A stretch of 64,000 nt of DNA, taken from Nitrospira sp. (GTDB taxonomy: Bacteria; Nitrospirota; Nitrospiria; Nitrospirales; Nitrospiraceae). The stretch spans positions 18,488 through 82,487 of the forward strand of contig JADYYH010000078.1 in assembly GCA_020853775.1 (NCBI GenBank). Direction: 5' to 3'. Positions within the stretch are counted from its first letter, which is position 1. Every line of letters starts with the position of its first letter. This document shows positions 28,373 to 36,809 of the stretch, in pieces. Position numbers and translations under genes: made by a program. The notes beneath the pieces were generated by a model, which was not told the origin of the DNA, ran no database searches, and saw nothing but the letters and a program-made list of their open reading frames with translations.

Positions 28373-28993
28373 ATGTATCGATCGAGTATGTTGAGACGCT
28401 GGTTGGGGTTCTGTCTGGCAGGGATAGCCGTCTGCGTGGTTCTTCCTCTTGCTGACGTTGCGCAAGGGGTCGAACAACCGACCTCTCAGGACGAGTCACG
28501 CGTCGAACGGGCTCGCACCTACTTCGGTGACGGTGAACTGTTCGACCAGGACGGTGTTCGACATCGCTTCTTCAGCGACCTGCTGCATCCTCATGTGGTG
28601 CTCATTAATGTCGTATTCACCGAGTGCAGAGATGCCTGCCCTCTGATCACGAAATTGTTGGGGCAGGTGAAGGACCGTTTTGGTGATACGTTTGGTCGTG
28701 AAGTGCTATTCTTATCGCTTTCATCCGATCCGTTCCGGGATACGCCGGGTACTCTGAAGGCCTTTGCGAAGAAGCACCAGGCCGATCACTCTGGCTGGCG
28801 CTTTCTTTCTGCTGAAATGGATGTGATGAAGCCGCTCCTGAGCCGGCTTGGACAGTGGGCCGATGATCCAGCTGACCACCAGTCCCTCCTGCTTGCCGGG
28901 AACGCCTCTCGATCTCACTGGGTCAAAATTCGGCCTGATGCCACTCCGGACTTTATCTACGCGGAACTGCAACGTTTGGCTGCGACACCGTAG
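28373..28993 (+). CDS. SCO1/SenC family copper-chaperone-like protein (second copy)
   Basis: A second exported SCO protein of 206 residues, clearly diverged from the first. A signal or anchor segment lies at about residues 9-30. The metal motif is FTECRDACP (Cys85, Cys89) and the distal His is near 169 in ADHQSLLLAG. The start ATG 28373 lies 7 bp after the first SCO gene; an upstream in-frame start inside that gene is less likely. Two SCO proteins in one operon may divide tasks, for example copper transfer and thiol reduction, or serve different copper sites. It is followed 16 bp later by the cytochrome gene. Confidence 0.88.
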   Translation: MYRSSMLRRWLGFCLAGIAVCVVLPLADVAQGVEQPTSQDESRVERARTYFGDGELFDQDGVRHRFFSDLLHPHVVLINVVFTECRDACPLITKLLGQVKDRFGDTFGREVLFLSLSSDPFRDTPGTLKAFAKKHQADHSGWRFLSAEMDVMKPLLSRLGQWADDPADHQSLLLAGNASRSHWVKIRPDATPDFIYAELQRLAATP

Positions 28994-29009
28994 CTTTTCC
29001 TGCAGTGCC

Positions 29010-30398
29010 ATGTTGCATCGTACACTGCTCGCTATGTGTTTTGTCATTGGGGGCCTGGTTTCCTATGCAAGCGCCGAAACACCTGAGTCGGCACTCGGTC
29101 GTCGTATTTTTGAACAAGGCATTGGGCGTGACGGCAGACAGATCGGAGGACGTATTCATGGCAATGTTTTTATGCGAGGACAAGCTGTTGCGTGTGCCGC
29201 TTGTCATGGGAAAGACGCACGTGGTGGGGGGGAGGCGTTTGTCCGAGCTCCGGATATCCGCTGGCATACACTGAATAAGCCGTTTGCCCCACGCCGCGCC
29301 GGTCTGCCGCGGCCTTCTTATGACCAGGCAACCTTTGCACGCGCGATTCAGCAGGGCATTGCGTCGAATGGTGTGCAACTGGAACCCGCAATGCCCCGGT
29401 TTGACCTGAGTCAGGATGAAACCGCGGCACTCGTTCGTCATTTGCAAACTGGGGAATGGTTGCCAGACGGCGAGGTCTCGTCCAAGGTTGTGCTGGGGCT
29501 CTTACCGGCTTCTCAATCTGAGCGATGGGCTCAAGAGCTGGGTGATCGATTACATTCCTGTCCGTCGTCTGATTCCCTTGCCGGTTTTCCGCCACTCGAA
29601 ATCATCCCCTATACAGATCCTCCGGATGCCTTGACCAAGCTGGCAGCTAAAATTTCAGAGGGCCGTGTGTCGTACATCCTGGCCCCTTACATCGCGGGAT
29701 GGGAGGATCAATATTTCGAGGCTGCTCGTGATTGGCCGGTTCCCTCCCTGCTTCCTGTCACTCCACTTGATTCTCCCGCCCATCCGAACTTCACCTTTTC
29801 ACTTCCCGGGCTGGGAAGTCAGGTCGTCTCGCTGCTCGAGCGAGGTGTTTCTGGCCGATATGACGTCCTGACCGTCGTGAGATCCGAGGGCGATCTACTC
29901 TCGCGGGAAATGTTGAAAGTCGTCCGACGCGAGGCGAGGATGCGCAACGTACGTCTCGACGAAGTCACACTTGAACGTTCCCATTCAATCGAAAAATGGG
30001 CTCTGTGGTTGATACTGGCTCCGTTGGACAACGTGGCAAAGCAGCTGCGCAACGTGAGGCATAAAGTTAATCGAACGGCTCTTGTGCCAGCCATGTTTTT
30101 TGATCCTGCGGCGGCACGCCGGATCGAGAAGCAAATGCCGGGAATCGCCTGGCAGATTGCTTATCCATACGTGCCCGTCAACACCCGAACCGGGCGATGG
30201 CGCAGTCCTTTAGAAGCTTGGGCTGAAGCAGGGTGTGCACTGCTGGCGAAGATCGGAGAAGAACATCCAGGCGGTGTGTCCGGTCAGTCTTCCATCGTGT
30301 TGGAAAGTGGGCTTACGCTCTCCAATGCCCATGACGATATGAGTCGCCGTAGGCAGGTGATCGTAGCACCGTGGGAGCAGCGAAAAGCTCTGCAATAG
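29010..30398 (+). CDS. c-type cytochrome fused to a periplasmic-binding-protein-like domain
   Basis: A 462-residue exported protein. The signal peptide (about 1-22) ends SYASAE. A mono-heme cytochrome c domain follows, with CAACH at residues 62-66 and a likely axial Met at about 128 in LEPAMPRF. From about residue 155 on, alternating beta/alpha segments (VVLGLLPASQSE, VSYILAPYIAGWEDQYFEAA, YDVLTVVRSEGDLLS) resemble type-1 periplasmic-binding/ABC-receptor folds, but key ligand residues are not recognised. It is the last gene of the oxidase operon and could carry electrons from the oxidase or sense a small molecule. ATG 29010 is chosen because it gives the signal peptide. Confidence 0.8.
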   Translation: MLHRTLLAMCFVIGGLVSYASAETPESALGRRIFEQGIGRDGRQIGGRIHGNVFMRGQAVACAACHGKDARGGGEAFVRAPDIRWHTLNKPFAPRRAGLPRPSYDQATFARAIQQGIASNGVQLEPAMPRFDLSQDETAALVRHLQTGEWLPDGEVSSKVVLGLLPASQSERWAQELGDRLHSCPSSDSLAGFPPLEIIPYTDPPDALTKLAAKISEGRVSYILAPYIAGWEDQYFEAARDWPVPSLLPVTPLDSPAHPNFTFSLPGLGSQVVSLLERGVSGRYDVLTVVRSEGDLLSREMLKVVRREARMRNVRLDEVTLERSHSIEKWALWLILAPLDNVAKQLRNVRHKVNRTALVPAMFFDPAAARRIEKQMPGIAWQIAYPYVPVNTRTGRWRSPLEAWAEAGCALLAKIGEEHPGGVSGQSSIVLESGLTLSNAHDDMSRRRQVIVAPWEQRKALQ

Positions 30399-30440
30399 CG
30401 GCGAGAGGCAAAGGGAGGTTGAGGCTGGCTACGGATATGT

Positions 30441-30469
30441 TTGACAGTCTTTCTGGCCCTGTGCTATTT
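30441..30469 (+). promoter_or_regulatory. Candidate sigma-70 promoter for rpsF-ssb-rpsR
   Basis: TTGACA at 30441-30446 and CTATTT at 30464-30469 are separated by 17 bases, about 80 bp before rpsF. The -35 context TTTGACAGTnTTT matches that before pilC. It separates the ribosomal genes from the oxidase operon. Confidence 0.45.
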
Positions 30470-30551
30470 TTCCCAGCTCATGTCGGCTGGTCCGGCATGC
30501 CTACACCTCGCTCCCGTCTATGATGGGGGCCAATGTCCAGGAGGAATCTGC

Positions 30552-30911
30552 ATGGAGCTCTACGAGTCCCTGTTCATTATTCGTCCGACTTTAAGCGACG
30601 AAGAAACGACGGCGTTGATTGAGAAAATGAAGGGCACCGTCACCAAGAACGGCGCCACGATTGTGCGGGCCGAGAATTGGGGCCGCAAGAAGCTCGCCTA
30701 TGAAATCAAGCGCGAGCGGAAGGGCACCTACGTCTACTTTTATTTTCAGGGCCCCGGCACGACGATCGCCGACCTGGAGCGGGCGTATCGGCTTGAGGAT
30801 TCGATCATCAAGTTCCTCACCGTGAAATTGGAACAAGAGCCTGCTCCGCCCAGGGGCGCGCCTGTGGCCGCACCAGCCGCACAAGGAGCGACCGTTGGCG
30901 GGGTTCAATAA
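30552..30911 (+). CDS. rpsF: 30S ribosomal protein S6
   Basis: A 119-residue S6 protein of the small subunit platform, binding 16S rRNA together with S18. Typical elements are YESLFIIRP at the N-terminus, AENWGRKKLAYEI in the middle and RLEDSIIKFLTVK near residue 90. The last 25 residues are Ala/Pro/Gly-rich. GTCCAGGAGG precedes the ATG by about 12 bp. The 3' end overlaps ssb by 17 bp, the standard rpsF-ssb-rpsR order. Confidence 0.97.
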   Translation: MELYESLFIIRPTLSDEETTALIEKMKGTVTKNGATIVRAENWGRKKLAYEIKRERKGTYVYFYFQGPGTTIADLERAYRLEDSIIKFLTVKLEQEPAPPRGAPVAAPAAQGATVGGVQ

Positions 30912-31296
30912 AGTCATTCTGGTCGGCAATCTGACCCGGAATCCGGAACTGCGGTATACACCAAGCGGGACGCCGGTCGCCAGCTTCGGCTTGGCGACGA
31001 GCCGGCGTTTTAAGCAAGGTGATGAACTCAAGGAAGAAGTCTGCTTCATCGATATCGTGGTGTTCGGCAAGCAAGCAGAACACTGCGGGCAGTATTTGAG
31101 CAAGGGCAACGGAGTGATCATCGATGGGCGGCTTCAGCAGCGCCGCTGGGAGACCGAAGACGGCCAGAAACGTAGCAAGCATGAAGTCGTGGCGCAAGGC
31201 GTGACCTTTTTGCCGAAGCGGGGCGAGGCCGGAGCGGGAGCAGAAAGCGGCGGCTTGCACGACGAACCACCTTCATATGAAGACGAACAGTTCTAG
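30895..31296 (+). CDS. ssb: Single-stranded DNA-binding protein
   Basis: A 133-residue SSB with one OB-fold: FNKVILVGNLTRNPELRYTP, then FIDIVVFGKQAEHCGQYL and DGRLQQRRWET. The acidic C-terminal tip DEQF is a shortened form of the DDIPF-like tail that recruits repair proteins. The start is TTG 30895 inside the rpsF end, preceded by AAGGAG; no ATG fits the conserved N-terminus. It is short compared with 170-residue relatives because the linker is brief. Confidence 0.95.
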   Translation: MAGFNKVILVGNLTRNPELRYTPSGTPVASFGLATSRRFKQGDELKEEVCFIDIVVFGKQAEHCGQYLSKGNGVIIDGRLQQRRWETEDGQKRSKHEVVAQGVTFLPKRGEAGAGAESGGLHDEPPSYEDEQF

Positions 31297-31311
31297 GAGA
31301 CGGAGGCGATC

Positions 31312-31569
31312 ATGGAACGAGGAGATCGTGGAAACAGCGGAGGGGGCGGTGGCCGGTTTTTTCAGCGTCGCAAGCCCTGCCGGTTTTGCGTAGATAAGGC
31401 ACCGATTGATTTCAAAGATGTCGGCCTGTTGCGGAATTTTCTGACTGAGCGTGGACGTATCGTTCCCCGTCGCATTTCCGGCAATTGCCTGCAGCATCAA
31501 CGGGTGTTGACGGTTGCGGTGAAGCGGGCTCGTCAGATCGCCTTGGTGAGTTTCGCCGAAGAACGATAG
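31312..31569 (+). CDS. rpsR: 30S ribosomal protein S18
   Basis: An 85-residue S18 that pairs with S6 on the 30S platform. It has a Gly-rich N-terminus, [11 protein letters not shown] with a CxxC suggestive of the zinc-associated form, and [25 protein letters not shown] 31312 follows AGGAGACGGAGG. In many genomes rplI follows, but here the next gene is yceD, so the operon is rearranged. Confidence 0.97.
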   Translation: MERGDRGNSGGGGGRFFQRRKPCRFCVDKAPIDFKDVGLLRNFLTERGRIVPRRISGNCLQHQRVLTVAVKRARQIALVSFAEER

Positions 31570-31584
31570 GGGCTGGGATAGGTT

Positions 31585-32259
31585 TTGGTGAGTGTTGAGT
31601 TACGTGGCCGGGCAGCCTGTCTCCTCAGTGATGCAGAGGACGATCGTCTCGTCATGACGGTGCCCATGGATATGCTCAACCCAGCAATTGTTGATATCGG
31701 TCCGGAAGGCCTATCTCTGTCGTGTTCGGCTTCGGGGCCTCAGCTTGGCTTGGACGAACCGGGAGATAAGTTTGACGGCCCGCTGGCAATCCAGCTTGAG
31801 CTCTCGCAACTCGAGGGGCGGATCTCGGTCACCGGAACATTGGAAGGTACCGCCATCCGTCAATGCGTTCGTTGTCTCGCGGAATATGCCGATCCGCTGC
31901 TGGTCTCCATCTACGCGGAATATCTTCCGCAGGCCAGTGGAACGGCGAAATCTGCTCCGGCGGAACAGGGCCGGCGAAATGCCAGACGCGGCGCTCAACC
32001 GGCCGAGCTGGAGGAAGAGGCGGACGAGGAGGATGAACTGTACTGGTATCAAGGCGACCACCTTGATCTGGTTCCGATGCTGCGGGAGCAGGTGATTCTA
32101 GCCGCGCCGATGCAGCCGATATGTCGCGAGGACTGCTTGGGGCTCTGTCCTCAGTGCGGACAGAATCTCAATGAGCGCCGATGCGGCTGTCCTCCGGCGC
32201 AAGCGCCGAGTCCGTTCCGTGTGTTGCGAGGGCGCGGGTCCAAAGGTGAAAACGCATAG
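31585..32259 (+). CDS. yceD: YceD/DUF177 family protein with zinc-type cysteines
   Basis: A 224-residue YceD-family protein, a group found just upstream of rpmF and implicated in 23S rRNA or large-subunit maturation. The central IRQCVRCL and the C-terminal cluster CREDCLGLCPQCGQNLNERRCGC match the DUF177 Cys pattern. A long Glu/Asp-rich insert (about residues 130-160) lies between them. The start is uncertain: TTG 31585 or GTG 31588 are preceded by GGATAGG. ATGs at 31654 and 31666 would begin exactly at the conserved domain but lack ribosome sites. Confidence 0.85.
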   Translation: MVSVELRGRAACLLSDAEDDRLVMTVPMDMLNPAIVDIGPEGLSLSCSASGPQLGLDEPGDKFDGPLAIQLELSQLEGRISVTGTLEGTAIRQCVRCLAEYADPLLVSIYAEYLPQASGTAKSAPAEQGRRNARRGAQPAELEEEADEEDELYWYQGDHLDLVPMLREQVILAAPMQPICREDCLGLCPQCGQNLNERRCGCPPAQAPSPFRVLRGRGSKGENA

Positions 32260-32297
32260 TCTGTTAACCGGGTCATGTGCCCGTTGAAGGAGTTGTC

Positions 32298-32483
32298 ATG
32301 GCAAATCCAAAACACAAACATTCACGATCCCGGCGCGACATGCGGCGAACGGCAAAGACCCGGCTGGTGCCCCCAGGATTTTCGCTGTGCCCGCAGTGCC
32401 ACGAATTGAAGCTGCCGCACTATACGTGCATGAATTGCGGAACCTACAAAGGCAAGGCCGTCATCGTCGTCGAGGAATCCTAG
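32298..32483 (+). CDS. rpmF: 50S ribosomal protein L32
   Basis: A 61-residue L32. The N-terminal basic part [17 protein letters not shown] is typical. The zinc ribbon is complete, with CPQC near residue 32 and CMNC near 45. GAAGGAGTTGTC gives a good ribosome site for ATG 32298; the upstream in-frame start is not needed. It sits between yceD and plsX as in most bacteria. Confidence 0.97.
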   Translation: MANPKHKHSRSRRDMRRTAKTRLVPPGFSLCPQCHELKLPHYTCMNCGTYKGKAVIVVEES

Positions 32484-32634
32484 TCGCGTTTTATTTTTTC
32501 GACGTGATTCGGGTACAATTGCCTACCGTGATCACGATCCGACGCTATGTCATGCGTGAGGCCGTTCAGGTCCTAGCCGGCAGGGCGTCTCTACACGACT
32601 CTTCACGTCTCTATCCGTGGACCGCTAACCGCAC

Positions 32635-33666
32635 ATGAAGATTGCCGTCGATGCGATGGGCGGAGACCACGGACCGGCCCCGGTCATTGAAGGCGCGATG
32701 CAAGCCGCGCAGGACCTGGGTGTCGGTATCATTCTGGTCGGCAAGGAAGACGAGCTGACCGCCGCATGCCGCAAACTCAACTGCAACGATACGCGGATTA
32801 CGATCCGCCACGCGCCGCAAGTGGTGGAGATGCACGAGTCGCCTGCCGCCGTGGCCCGGAAGAAGCGGGACTCGTCCATCTGGGTGGCGACGGAACTCGT
32901 CAAATCCGGTGAAGCTGATGCCGTGGTCAGTCCCGGGAATACCGGCGCGAGCATGGTGGCGTCATTTTTCGTCCTGGGATTGATCAAAGGGGTCGAGCGG
33001 CCGGCCATTGCCACCATGTTGCCCACGTTGACCGGGAGCGCGGTGATGCTCGACGTGGGCGCGAACGTCGATTGTTCAGCTCAGCATCTCGAACAGTTTG
33101 CCCTGATGGGCAATGAGTTTGCCCGGCATGTCTACGCCAAGCCGAATCCGCGCGTGGGCCTCTTGAGCATCGGCGAGGAAGACAGTAAAGGGAATGAAGT
33201 CACCAAGGAGGCGTTCAAACTCCTGAAGGCCAGCCCACTCAATTTTATCGGCAATATCGAAGGGCGCGAAGTCTATAGCGGGAGCGCGGATGTGGTGGTG
33301 TGCGACGGGTTTATCGGCAATGTGGCCCTCAAGATTTCGGAAGGTGTTGCGGACGTCATTAAAAAGCTGCTGATGAAGGAACTTTCGGGTTCCTGGCTCG
33401 GGCGGTTGGCGTACCCGTTGATTGCAAAGCCGTTACTGAACCTGAAGCGAAAAATCGACTATGCGGAATTCGGTGGGGCACCGTTGCTGGGGGTGAACGG
33501 AACGACCATGATCTGTCATGGCCGCTCGTCCGCCAAGGCGATCAAGAATGCCATTCGTCGAGCAAAGGGCTTGGCCGAAACCCGTTTGGATGAGCTGATT
33601 CAACGTGACATCGAGGAGAGCCTGAGACGACATCAAGACGAGCGGTTGGAGGACAAGCAAGCGTGA
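32635..33666 (+). CDS. plsX: Phosphate acyltransferase PlsX
   Basis: PlsX converts acyl-ACP to acyl-phosphate for phospholipid synthesis. The 343-residue protein starts with IAVDAMGGDHGP and has VSPGNTGASM, GANVDCSAQHLEQFALMG and VVVCDGFIGNVALKISEG, all family hallmarks. It begins 150 bp after rpmF and overlaps fabH by 4 bp (GTGA). It links fatty-acid and phospholipid synthesis at the membrane surface. Confidence 0.96.
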   Translation: MKIAVDAMGGDHGPAPVIEGAMQAAQDLGVGIILVGKEDELTAACRKLNCNDTRITIRHAPQVVEMHESPAAVARKKRDSSIWVATELVKSGEADAVVSPGNTGASMVASFFVLGLIKGVERPAIATMLPTLTGSAVMLDVGANVDCSAQHLEQFALMGNEFARHVYAKPNPRVGLLSIGEEDSKGNEVTKEAFKLLKASPLNFIGNIEGREVYSGSADVVVCDGFIGNVALKISEGVADVIKKLLMKELSGSWLGRLAYPLIAKPLLNLKRKIDYAEFGGAPLLGVNGTTMICHGRSSAKAIKNAIRRAKGLAETRLDELIQRDIEESLRRHQDERLEDKQA

Positions 33667-34640
33667 GACGGGGGCGGATCATAGGAACCGGGTCGTATGC
33701 CCCCGAGCGGGTGATGACCAATGGTGATCTAGAGCAGCTGGTGGCGACCTCGGACGAATGGATTCGCGAGCGGACAGGGATCCGGGAACGACGCATTGCC
33801 GCGCCAGGACAGGCCTGTTCAGACTTAGGTCTCATTGCCGCAGAACGGGCATTAAAAGCCGCTGGCCTCTCCGGCAGGGATCTCGATCTGATTCTCCTGG
33901 CCACGTGTACAGGCGACATGCCGTTGCCGTCGACCGCCTGTTTGCTCCAACACCGGCTGGGCGCGACTCGAGCGGCAGCCTGCGACATCTCGGCCGCGTG
34001 CTGCGGATTCGTCTACGCCTTAGGGGTCGCCGATGCCTATGTTCGAACGGGGATGCGCCACGTCCTCGTCGTGGGCTCGGAAGTGATGTCCACGATTACG
34101 GATTGGACGGATCGCAATACCTGCATTTTATTCGGGGATGGCGCCGGCGCTGCCGTGGTGAGCGCTGCCGAGGGTGACCGCGGAATTCTCTCCACCCATC
34201 TCCATTCGGACGGGAGTTTGTCCGATTTGATTGTGGTGCCTGGGGGTGGGACGCGAATTCCTCCTTCTGAAGCGATGGTGGGCGAACGGTCGCAGTACAT
34301 CAAGATGAAGGGGAACGAAACGTTCAAGGTCGCGGTACGGACCCTGGAGGAAGTGGCGCGCGAAACGCTCGCGGCGCATCAGCTGTCGGTCGATGACCTT
34401 GATCTCTATATCCCTCATCAGGCGAACCTGCGCATTATCAAAGCGGTAACCGAACGTCTCAGCCTTCCGTTGGAAAAGGTCGTCTTGAATATGGATCGGT
34501 ACGGCAACACCTCGGCGGCCTCCATTCCGATCGCCCTGGATGAAGCGGTGCGGGATGGACGTGTCAAGGATGGACAATTGGTGATGTTCGGAGCATTCGG
34601 CGCCGGGCTGACGTGGGCGTCAACGTTGATTCGCTGGTGA
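33663..34640 (+). CDS. fabH: 3-oxoacyl-ACP synthase III
   Basis: FabH starts fatty-acid synthesis by condensing acyl-CoA, usually acetyl-CoA, with malonyl-ACP. The 325-residue protein has the catalytic Cys near residue 113 in ISAACCGF, with His in YIPHQANLRI and Asn in YGNTSAAS completing the triad. GAFGAGLTWAS closes the protein. The start is GTG 33663, overlapping the plsX stop, so the two are coupled. Length and motifs are complete. Confidence 0.96.
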   Translation: MRRGRIIGTGSYAPERVMTNGDLEQLVATSDEWIRERTGIRERRIAAPGQACSDLGLIAAERALKAAGLSGRDLDLILLATCTGDMPLPSTACLLQHRLGATRAAACDISAACCGFVYALGVADAYVRTGMRHVLVVGSEVMSTITDWTDRNTCILFGDGAGAAVVSAAEGDRGILSTHLHSDGSLSDLIVVPGGGTRIPPSEAMVGERSQYIKMKGNETFKVAVRTLEEVARETLAAHQLSVDDLDLYIPHQANLRIIKAVTERLSLPLEKVVLNMDRYGNTSAASIPIALDEAVRDGRVKDGQLVMFGAFGAGLTWASTLIRW

Positions 34641-34659
34641 AGCGGAGGCCCTGAGCGGT

Positions 34660-34681
34660 AGCCGGGATTGAAGCCCCGGCT
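34660..34681. terminator. Hairpin between fabH and fabD, possible attenuator
   Basis: AGCCGGG and CCCGGCT form a 7-bp stem with an 8-base loop about 20 bp after the fabH stop. A TCCGGCTTTTT further on (ending near 34703) can pair alternatively with the first arm and supplies a T-run, which suggests termination or attenuation inside the fab operon. Not a classical terminator. Confidence 0.3.
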
Positions 34682-34747
34682 GTGCCGCAGGTGTCCGGCT
34701 TTTTCCCGTTGACATTGAGCATGGTTTCTACGATACCTTACGCGGCT

Positions 34748-35701
34748 ATGACAGCTTCAGTGATCGGATTTTTGTTCCCCGGACAGGGGTCGCAGTCAGT
34801 GGGGATGGGACGCGGGTTCTATGATGCGTTCCCGGCCGTGAGGGCCGTGTATGAAGAAGCCTCCTCCATCCTCGGCTACGATGTGGCGCAGCTCTGTTTT
34901 GAGGGGCCGGTCGAACGACTGAACCTCACGGAACATACGCAACCGGCCTTACTGGTCAGCAGTGCCGCGGCCCTGAGGGCACTGGAACCGGCCGGACTGA
35001 CACCTCGGGCCGTGGCCGGCCATAGTCTCGGAGAATATTCGGCGGTGTTTGCCGCCGGCGGTCTGTCGTTTCGGGATGCGGTAGCTCTTGTGCAGAAGCG
35101 GGGTCGGTACATGTCCGAAGCCGTACCACCAGGAAGCGGATTGGTTGCCGCATTGTTGGGTCTGTCGGCGGAGATCGTCAAGACGGTTTGTCAGGAAGCC
35201 GCTTCCGTCGGTGTGGTCGCCGCGGCGAATTTCAATTCTCCTGGGCAGGTCGTCATTGCCGGAGAGAAGGCCGCGGTCGAACGAGCGATCGAAATTGCCA
35301 AGTCGAAGGGTTGCAAAAAAGCCATTCCGCTCCCGGTGAGTGTGCCGGTTCACACGCCCTTGATGCAGGACGCTGCGGACCGGCTGGCAGCGGAATTCGG
35401 CGGAGTGACTTGGCGGGATTTGACGGTACCCTTGATCAATAATGCGGAGGCGGTGGCCCTGCAGCGATCAGCCGACATTCGGGCATCGCTGGTTCGGCAG
35501 TTACCGTCGTCGGTGCGATGGGAAGAATCGGTGCACACGATGGCGAACATGGGTGTGACGACCTTTGTGGAAATCGGACCGGGAACGGTGTTGACGGGCT
35601 TGGTTAAGCGAATACTTCCCGGTGCGGTCACGGCCAATGTCCATGATCAAAAGTCCTTGGATGCGGCCCTCGCCACTGTGGGCGTGAACAGGCAGGGATA
35701 A
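34748..35701 (+). CDS. fabD: Malonyl-CoA:ACP transacylase
   Basis: FabD transfers malonyl from CoA to ACP. The protein begins with the canonical FLFPGQGSQSVGMG when started at ATG 34748 (317 residues). The nucleophile Ser is near residue 93 in AGHSLGEYSAV, and ANFNSPGQVVIAG and VPVHTPLM follow at their expected places. Upstream in-frame starts (34682, 34721) would add an unconserved hydrophobic extension and lie within the hairpin-containing leader, so I prefer the internal ATG. No clear ribosome site precedes it. Confidence 0.94.
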   Translation: MTASVIGFLFPGQGSQSVGMGRGFYDAFPAVRAVYEEASSILGYDVAQLCFEGPVERLNLTEHTQPALLVSSAAALRALEPAGLTPRAVAGHSLGEYSAVFAAGGLSFRDAVALVQKRGRYMSEAVPPGSGLVAALLGLSAEIVKTVCQEAASVGVVAAANFNSPGQVVIAGEKAAVERAIEIAKSKGCKKAIPLPVSVPVHTPLMQDAADRLAAEFGGVTWRDLTVPLINNAEAVALQRSADIRASLVRQLPSSVRWEESVHTMANMGVTTFVEIGPGTVLTGLVKRILPGAVTANVHDQKSLDAALATVGVNRQG

Positions 35702-35731
35702 GCAGCTTCGAGATTGCGTGGGAGTAGACTG

Positions 35732-36475
35732 ATGTCATTACAGGGAAAAGTAGCGATTGTCACCGGCGGAGCCCAGGGAATCGGGCGTGCGATTGCAGAA
35801 GGGTTGGCTGAGGATGGCGCGGATATCGCGGTGGCGGACCTCGATCCGGCGCGTTCGCAGGATGCCGTTGCGGCGATTCAAAAACTGGGGCGACGGGCGC
35901 TCAGTGTCAAAGTGAACGTGTCCGATTGGAATGATGCCAAGGCCATGGCCGATCAGGTCATGCAGGAATGGGGGCGGATCGATATTCTGGTGAATAACGC
36001 CGGGATCACGCGCGACGGGTTGCTGCTTCGGATGAAGGAAGAGGATTGGAACCTGGTTCTGCAGGTCAATTTGAACGGGACGTTCCATTGCACCAAGGCC
36101 GTGTTGCTCCCCATGACGAAGCAACGGTTTGGCCGCATCGTCAATATCGCGTCGATCGTCGGCGCGATGGGGAACGTGGGGCAGGCGAACTATGCGGCGT
36201 CAAAAGCCGCGGTCATCGGGTTTACGAAAACGGCCGCGCGCGAGTATGCCAGTCGTGCAGTGACAGTTAATGCGGTGGCGCCGGGCTTCATCGATACGGC
36301 CATGACGCAGGGGTTGTCGCCGGAAGTGAAGGAAGCGTTGCAGAAGCAGATCCCGCTGGGACGGCTGGGGCTTCCTTCCGATATTGCCGCGGCGGTGCGG
36401 TTTCTGGTGTCGGATGCAGCGTCGTATATCACGGGGCAGGTGTTGCACGTGAACGGCGGCATGCTCATGGTATAA
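35732..36475 (+). CDS. fabG: 3-oxoacyl-ACP reductase
   Basis: FabG is the NADPH-dependent ketoreductase of fatty-acid elongation. The 247-residue SDR has the cofactor motif TGGAQGIGRAIAE, the NNAGITRDGLL segment, the catalytic Ser in IVNIASIVG and the YAASKAA dyad, and ends with HVNGGMLMV. ATG 35732 follows GTGGGAG; the TTG at 35714 is less likely. It lies 30 bp after fabD. Confidence 0.96.
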   Translation: MSLQGKVAIVTGGAQGIGRAIAEGLAEDGADIAVADLDPARSQDAVAAIQKLGRRALSVKVNVSDWNDAKAMADQVMQEWGRIDILVNNAGITRDGLLLRMKEEDWNLVLQVNLNGTFHCTKAVLLPMTKQRFGRIVNIASIVGAMGNVGQANYAASKAAVIGFTKTAAREYASRAVTVNAVAPGFIDTAMTQGLSPEVKEALQKQIPLGRLGLPSDIAAAVRFLVSDAASYITGQVLHVNGGMLMV

Positions 36476-36564
36476 GTGAGTCGGGCCTGTGTCTCGATCG
36501 ATTCCGGTCGAACCGGCAATGAATGTGGCGGATGAGATAAGATAGGAAGGAGGTGGGCAAGTCC

Positions 36565-36798
36565 ATGGCAACAGTAGATGAACGGGTGAAGAAAATTATT
36601 GCCGAACAGTTGGGGGTGGAGGAAGAAGAAGTCACGCTGGAGGCGCATTTCGTTGAGGATTTGGGCGCGGATTCGCTCGATACGGTCGAGTTGGTGATGG
36701 CCCTCGAAGAAGAGTTCGAAATTGAAATCCCCGATGAGGATGCAGAAAAGATCCTCACCGTTGGGAAGGCGCTGGATTATATTAAAGAGAAAGCGTAA
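36565..36798 (+). CDS. acpP: Acyl carrier protein
   Basis: A 77-residue acidic ACP. The phosphopantetheine attachment site is Ser near residue 37 in [18 protein letters not shown] 36565 has the near-perfect ribosome site AAGGAGGTGG. The gene sits between fabG and fabF, the classical place. The strong site fits the high ACP level cells need. Confidence 0.98.
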   Translation: MATVDERVKKIIAEQLGVEEEEVTLEAHFVEDLGADSLDTVELVMALEEEFEIEIPDEDAEKILTVGKALDYIKEKA

Positions 36799-36809
36799 CG
36801 GACGAGAGT

